A stretch of 64,000 nucleotides of DNA from Syncephalastrum monosporum B8922 (Eukaryota; Mucoromycota; Mucoromycetes; Mucorales; Syncephalastraceae): positions 124,001 to 188,000 of the forward strand of contig JNEN01001272.1 of the NCBI GenBank assembly GCA_000697355.1, given 5' to 3'. The position numbers and the translations under genes were made by a program. The notes under the pieces are model-generated. The model searched no databases. It was not told the origin of the DNA and saw nothing but the letters and a program-made list of their open reading frames with translations. Shown piece after piece: positions 59,816 through 64,000 of this stretch (the first letter of the stretch is position 1; every line of letters starts with the position of its first letter).

Positions 59816-60278
59816 GGTTGAATAAGGAAGAAAACGTGGGAATCGACCCGTCTTCCGACAACATTTATCAATCAATTTAAAATCGATCAGGGTCCTCAGA
59901 CACGGGTCCCTCACGTCACAACTCCTCACTGTACCCCGCATCGCCTTTCACTTCCGCTCGCCACGCATTACATAATACGCCGCTCAAAAGAACTTTATTT
60001 TCCCTTTTTCCTTTCTCTGTTGTCGGTGCTCTGACGGCCTGCCTATGGCAAGTTCTTTGACTTCCGCTTCGTGCTCTTTTGAACTCCTCGATCTAAAATC
60101 GGGTATCACTGCCTCTAAGCCCTTGACCTCCAAGCATGTAAGAAAAAAAGGGAAAACGTCTGGGCAAAAATAAATTTTTATTACAGGGCCATCGCAAGTA
60201 GCATATACTAAGACCTGCGGGTTGGGTGAGTATCTACCTTCTCGTCAGAGAGGACGGTGGACAGGGTATAGATGGCAT
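59816..60278. other. Spacer between Gfo/Idh and F-box genes
   Basis: 463 nt. Upstream region of the Gfo/Idh gene and 3' flank of the F-box gene. No gene seen. Confidence 0.5.
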
Positions 60279-62265
60279 TCAGATCGTCCCATGGATGCTC
60301 AGCGCAGTGAGGTGTGGGAACGCGCGCTGGAGCCGGCGCATGGCAGCCCGCCGTACGCGCTGCAGCTCAAGCTCGGCCAAGGCGCCCACCAGGCCCGACT
60401 GCTTTGCATGGTCGATCAGCAGAGTCAGTGATTCGTCCGTGGCGTAAATGCCCGGGTGGCCTTCGTGAACCCCCTGGGGCGCGTTGGCAAGGAGTCTGAG
60501 GGAGCGCAAAGTCGCGACATGGCCACACTCGACAAGGAGTGCATTATAGAAAACCTGGGACATGAGTGAGACCGAAATGGCGAGATGCTGCAACCGACAC
60601 GCGGCTCCTTGGGCGGCCGCACCCTTGGCAAGTGCCATGAGGGGTTCGTCCGTGACGCGGTAAAAGAGCGGCGACTCATACAGCTCGATTTTGGCGACGG
60701 GCGTTCGGAGGAGAGCATGGACGGCGGACTGGTCGATCTCAATGTGTCTTAACCGGACCTCTTGGAGAGCCGGGCAGGCATCGAAGAACGCGTGCAGGGG
60801 TCGGAAGAGGGGCGGTAGTACGCCCGAGAGCTGGAGGTGAGTGAGGCGGGGAAAATGGAAGGGAGAGAGGGGAAGCGTCTGCGGTGTCTCGTGCCGGAAG
60901 GCACGTTGTTCGTCTGGAAGGTAGACCAGCCAGGCGAGGGTATCTTGACAGTCCAGCACTAAGGTCTGTAAGAGGGCTTGATCCATCTCGACTTCGGTCA
61001 GGACGAGGTAGCGCACGTCGCGGTGTTTCGGTTCGCACAGCGGGGAATCTTGCCAGGGCAGGTTGGCAAACGATGACCGCGACATGTCATAGCGATGTCC
61101 GCGTTGGATCGGTAGGATGCTATCCGTAAGCACCTCATCGCACACAGTAAAGGTTTTAAGATCGAGAGTATCATGGAGGCGTTGCACCGTCGCTGTCATA
61201 TTCTCTGGGTGGACGAAAAAGTCTTCGCGGATGTTGAGGTGCTCGAGTTTAGGAAAATATGTAGGTAGAAAGTCGGGATCGTGGAGGACGCTGCGATGTG
61301 GCCAGGTTAAAAACCGTACCTGGCAGGGCTGAAAGTTACGATGAAGGACACCTCTCGTCTGAGTCGACCGTGTCATTGTGGTTGTCTGCCATAGGCCGAT
61401 GTGATGGAGACAGACAAGCCTAGGGCACGCGTTCAGGATGTGACCGAGCGCATCGGGGTGTTCTTTTTGTGCGTCAGCTGCAATATGCAGATGAACCAAG
61501 TCCTTGCCGAGATTTGGCAGAATGCGGAAAAACAGCGAGCTCCATATCAACGGCGGTGAAGCGACGGTGGTCATGCCATCGATTTCTAATTAGGATGAGA
61601 ACAAAGACGCACGTACTATCCCATAGCTTTACCCAAGCGTTCCAGACGCGAGCAGAGATGGTCAGCAACAAAAGCCAATGTGGACATGATGCCCTCGTGC
61701 GACTGCAGCAAGAGAGAATGGAGCTGCGACATCAAGAATGGCCGCAGTCCGTCATAGCGACTGTTCTTTACGATCAGCTGCCTCCAAAGTTCGGGTGCCT
61801 GATAGATAAAGTCTTGCCAGGATCTGGATACCTCAGTGCAGACGACGCGGTCGTGCTGCGAAAGGTGGCTGAGGACGCGTAAGGAAAGCTCAGGCGGTAG
61901 AGACACCAGCGGATCCTTTGTCTTGCGTTGATACTGTTCAGCTGCCTCGAGCCGTCGCTGCACGTCGCCCTCCAGCGTGCTCGGCAAATCATGTTCAAGG
62001 AGCGTGCGATAAATGTGCTCGGCTTCGTACACTCGAGCGCTAGAGCAGCAAGTGTCTCCTAGGAAGACAATGAGGTCTCTGACACAAGGAAGTAAAGCTT
62101 CTTGGTACCGAGCAACATGACTACCATGAAATGGCCACGCGCCAGCTCATTCTCTATGAACGCGTGGTGGTCAGAAGAAGCAAGCAAATCAAGCCAATCC
62201 GAGGTGTCATTGAACGTGTCAGACGAAGTAGACGAAGAAGAGGAGTCGGAGGAGGAGTCGCTCAT
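60279..62265 (-). CDS. F-box protein with leucine-rich C-terminal half, 5' end uncertain
   Basis: The clear exons are (5' limit unresolved)-61633 and 61585-60279. The first contains a helical TPR-like lead (YQEALLPCVRDLIVFLGDTC, then VYEAEHIYRTLLEHDLPSTL) and an F-box (LVSLPPELSLRVLSHLSQHD then CTEVSRSWQDFIYQ). The second, 434 residues, holds irregular leucine-rich repeats (LTHLQLSGVLPPLFRPLHAF; LQEVRLRHIEI; LRSLRLLANAP) suited to binding substrates. Such proteins join SCF ubiquitin ligases through Skp1. An ATG-led Ser-rich ORF begins at 62265 (MSDSSSDSSSSSTSS) but runs into the YQEALL frame only after a shift near 62105-62145, where no intron of normal size fits. That could be a short intron, a frameshift or an unrelated ORF. 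Confidence 0.65.
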
Positions 62266-62412
62266 AGTGAAAGAAGCCCCTTCTGCAGGGTACTACCAGC
62301 ATGGGCGTGCGCGTCCATTTTTGGAATCCAGCTTGGATCGATGCTATCATGTGACAAAGCTGTAAGAATGTATTTGTTATGCAAGAAATTATGTAAAATG
62401 TCGGTTATATCA

Positions 62413-64000
62413 TTAGCTGGTAATTTCCCAATACTCGGTGGGATCGCCGTTGGTCTCGGCGAAACTTTTGCGAACCTCCATATGCATAGCGAGTAGCTTG
62501 GAGAGCCGCTTCCACTCCTCGAGTGCCCCCGGTCGATGGGCGGGCGTCACCTGCGCTCTGAGTTGGGCCGCGGTGAGTCCGGATTCTGGGTATCGGACAG
62601 GGTCGGCCGAGTGTTTCTCCCTCTATACACATGCATTAGAATGCCACCTGCCGTTCAACGACCTTCCTCCATATCTCGTTACCTGTTCCCGTAGCATTTG
62701 AATCATGGTTTGGACCTTTTCTTCCGTGCTTCTTTTTAACGCGATATGATACCGGTAGTGGTACCGGGCGAAGAGAAGGATCGGCAGCGAGGCCAGCAGT
62801 GCGAGGATAGTCGTTTTGTAGCGTGTCGGAAGCCAATGCCACGCGAGGCGCGCACGGCAGCTCAAGCGAAATCGGGGCTCGTCCGTGCCAATGTAAGGCT
62901 TCCCGTCCCTACTTTATGGATGAGTGGTCAGACCATGTCGTGTGTGTATTGGGCGTGGGAAGGGGTAACGAGACTTGCCGTTCCCAATAAAAGATGTGAG
63001 GACCGCTCAGTACGCCCGTTAACGCAGCCGTCATAATTTCATCGACCGTGTCTGATGGCAACAAGAGCTGAAAGAAGAGGAAGGCATGAGAAATGTGAGC
63101 TAGCTCGCTATGGAGCTCCTCTGTCTCTTGTTTTATAATTACCTGTTCATGTTCTTTGATGGACGTCACAATATCTTCCACCTTGATCTGAGCAATCTGC
63201 TCGGCCCCGATCGTTTGGGTCAGACCGTGCACGGTCCTGAAACAGACAAGATTACCCTGCTCGGTCCTGAGCTCTCGCTTGATCTTCTTCTCGAGCCTGG
63301 CAACGGTTTTGCCGATCGCCGAGTCTTGTACACATTCATCCGCAATAGGGAGCAGTCCAAAGAGATTGTAGAACGGGCGTCGACGCTCATAGAGCCGTTG
63401 ACACTGCAGATCGCCGTGCTCGCAGATGCCGTGATCTGGGCATGGGATACAAGCCGAAGGCATAGAAAACAACGAAAGACGATCTATCCAAAAGAAAAAG
63501 AGACAGACTTGAACATCCTTATGCTATTACAAAATTACGCAGAAGTTTTATTATTACCATCGTCGGTGGCTGTATCACAGTAGCCGTTGGTACTGCGCGC
63601 GTGGACGACGATGGCGACGCTGATCATGCAAAATACGGCGATCAAAAAGTACGCCCCCCGCAAGAGACGCATAAAAGAGGGATGGTAGGACTGGAGTGTC
63701 GCTAATGGGTCAGGCTTGTCCTTGCTGCCATAAATATTATCAGGAGGTGTCTGTAAATCTGGTTGCACGGGGGATGAATGAGAAAGTGCCCTTTGTTTTC
63801 GATAATAAATATTACCGTGGAGGAGCATGAAGGCTTCTGTATCCGAGATGTCATCGTCTTCGAGCGTGTTCTCATCGTCATCGTCTTCATCTTCTTCTAA
63901 GGCATCCAAACGAAAGTCCTCATCCTCGTCCTCCTCGTCCTCCTCTCCTCGTTCTTGTAGTTCTGCCTTCCTTGACTGAAGAGACTATGCATCAGTACGC
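62413..64000 (-). CDS. Src1/Heh1/Man1-type inner nuclear membrane protein, C-terminal part
   Basis: Partial: the 5' end lies beyond the right edge. Exons seen are about 63984-63558 (continuing upstream), 63483-63143, 63067-62968, 62908-62683 and 62622-62413. The order is an acidic region (EEDEDDDDENTLEDDD), a membrane segment (LRGAYFLIAVFCMISVAIVV), a luminal part with the Man1-Src1 pattern CIPCPDHGICEHGDLQC, a helical domain (VARLEKKIKRELRTEQGN), a second hydrophobic segment (KTTILALLASLPILLFARYH) and a C-terminal helical domain ending NGDPTEYWEITS. This layout is that of LEM/HeH proteins anchored in the inner nuclear membrane that tether chromatin. The HeH/LEM domain itself would be outside the window. 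Confidence 0.82.

Noticed and set aside
1..64000. CRISPR arrays, operons, riboswitches, prophage
   Set aside because: None seen; spliced genes, fungal families and spacing mark eukaryotic nuclear DNA.

Overview
The window is nuclear DNA of a fungus. Genes are split by short introns (about 52 to 90 nt, GT-AG with two likely GC-AG), coding exons are GC-rich, spacers are AT-rich, and pyrimidine-rich leaders precede many start codons. The gene set (lanosterol synthase, Ssk2-type MAPKKK, Boi-type polarity protein, NRC-2/Fpk1-type AGC kinase, Tsc10, Edc3, Src1/Man1) is fungal. The general style suggests Mucoromycota, perhaps Mucorales, but that placement is an inference. I worked out exon boundaries by hand from splice signals, reading-frame phase and family conservation; most models close in frame, but boundaries could be off by a base or two.

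Layout. 0-7 kb: a Sel1-repeat protein, an unrecognised membrane-type protein and an 80-residue protein, all on the plus strand, then an empty AT-rich stretch. 7-14 kb: a nine-exon cytochrome P450 (minus), a tRNA-Gln(UUG), and a Rab5 GTPase (minus) ending in a very small last coding exon. 14.5-23.3 kb: a run of minus-strand genes: RBM42-like RNA-binding protein, compact RhoGAP, snurportin-like protein, aldo/keto reductase, and a Boi-like SH3-SAM-PH protein with a CH-like tail. 25-31 kb (plus): Ssk2/Ssk22-type MAPKKK and 3-ketodihydrosphingosine reductase. 31-36 kb: divergent COX19 (minus) and MGM1/OPA1 (plus). 36-41 kb (minus): EDC3 and ERG7. 41.9-44.3 kb (plus): a crotonase-fold protein with an unusual tail of repeated Cys-Pro-Val motifs. 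44.3-47.5 kb: mostly empty, but holding a small minus-strand gene for a secreted protein with a chaplin-like (DUF320) core. 47.5-56 kb (plus): ankyrin/C2-like scaffold, coiled-coil protein, DUF4604 protein, AGC kinase. 56-64 kb: an empty stretch, a small spliced gene for a four-cysteine secreted protein (plus), a Gfo/Idh/MocA oxidoreductase, an F-box protein and the 3' part of a Src1/Man1-type inner nuclear membrane gene that runs off the right edge (all minus).

This is a normal eukaryotic gene neighbourhood, not an operon or cluster. Several genes share themes (Rab5, RhoGAP, Boi, Ssk2, Fpk1-type kinase in polarity, trafficking and signalling; COX19 and MGM1 in the mitochondrial intermembrane space; ERG7 and TSC10 in membrane lipid synthesis), but nothing in the sequence shows that they are co-regulated. 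The most unusual items are the chaplin-like secreted protein and the crotonase-like protein with seven CP(V) motifs.
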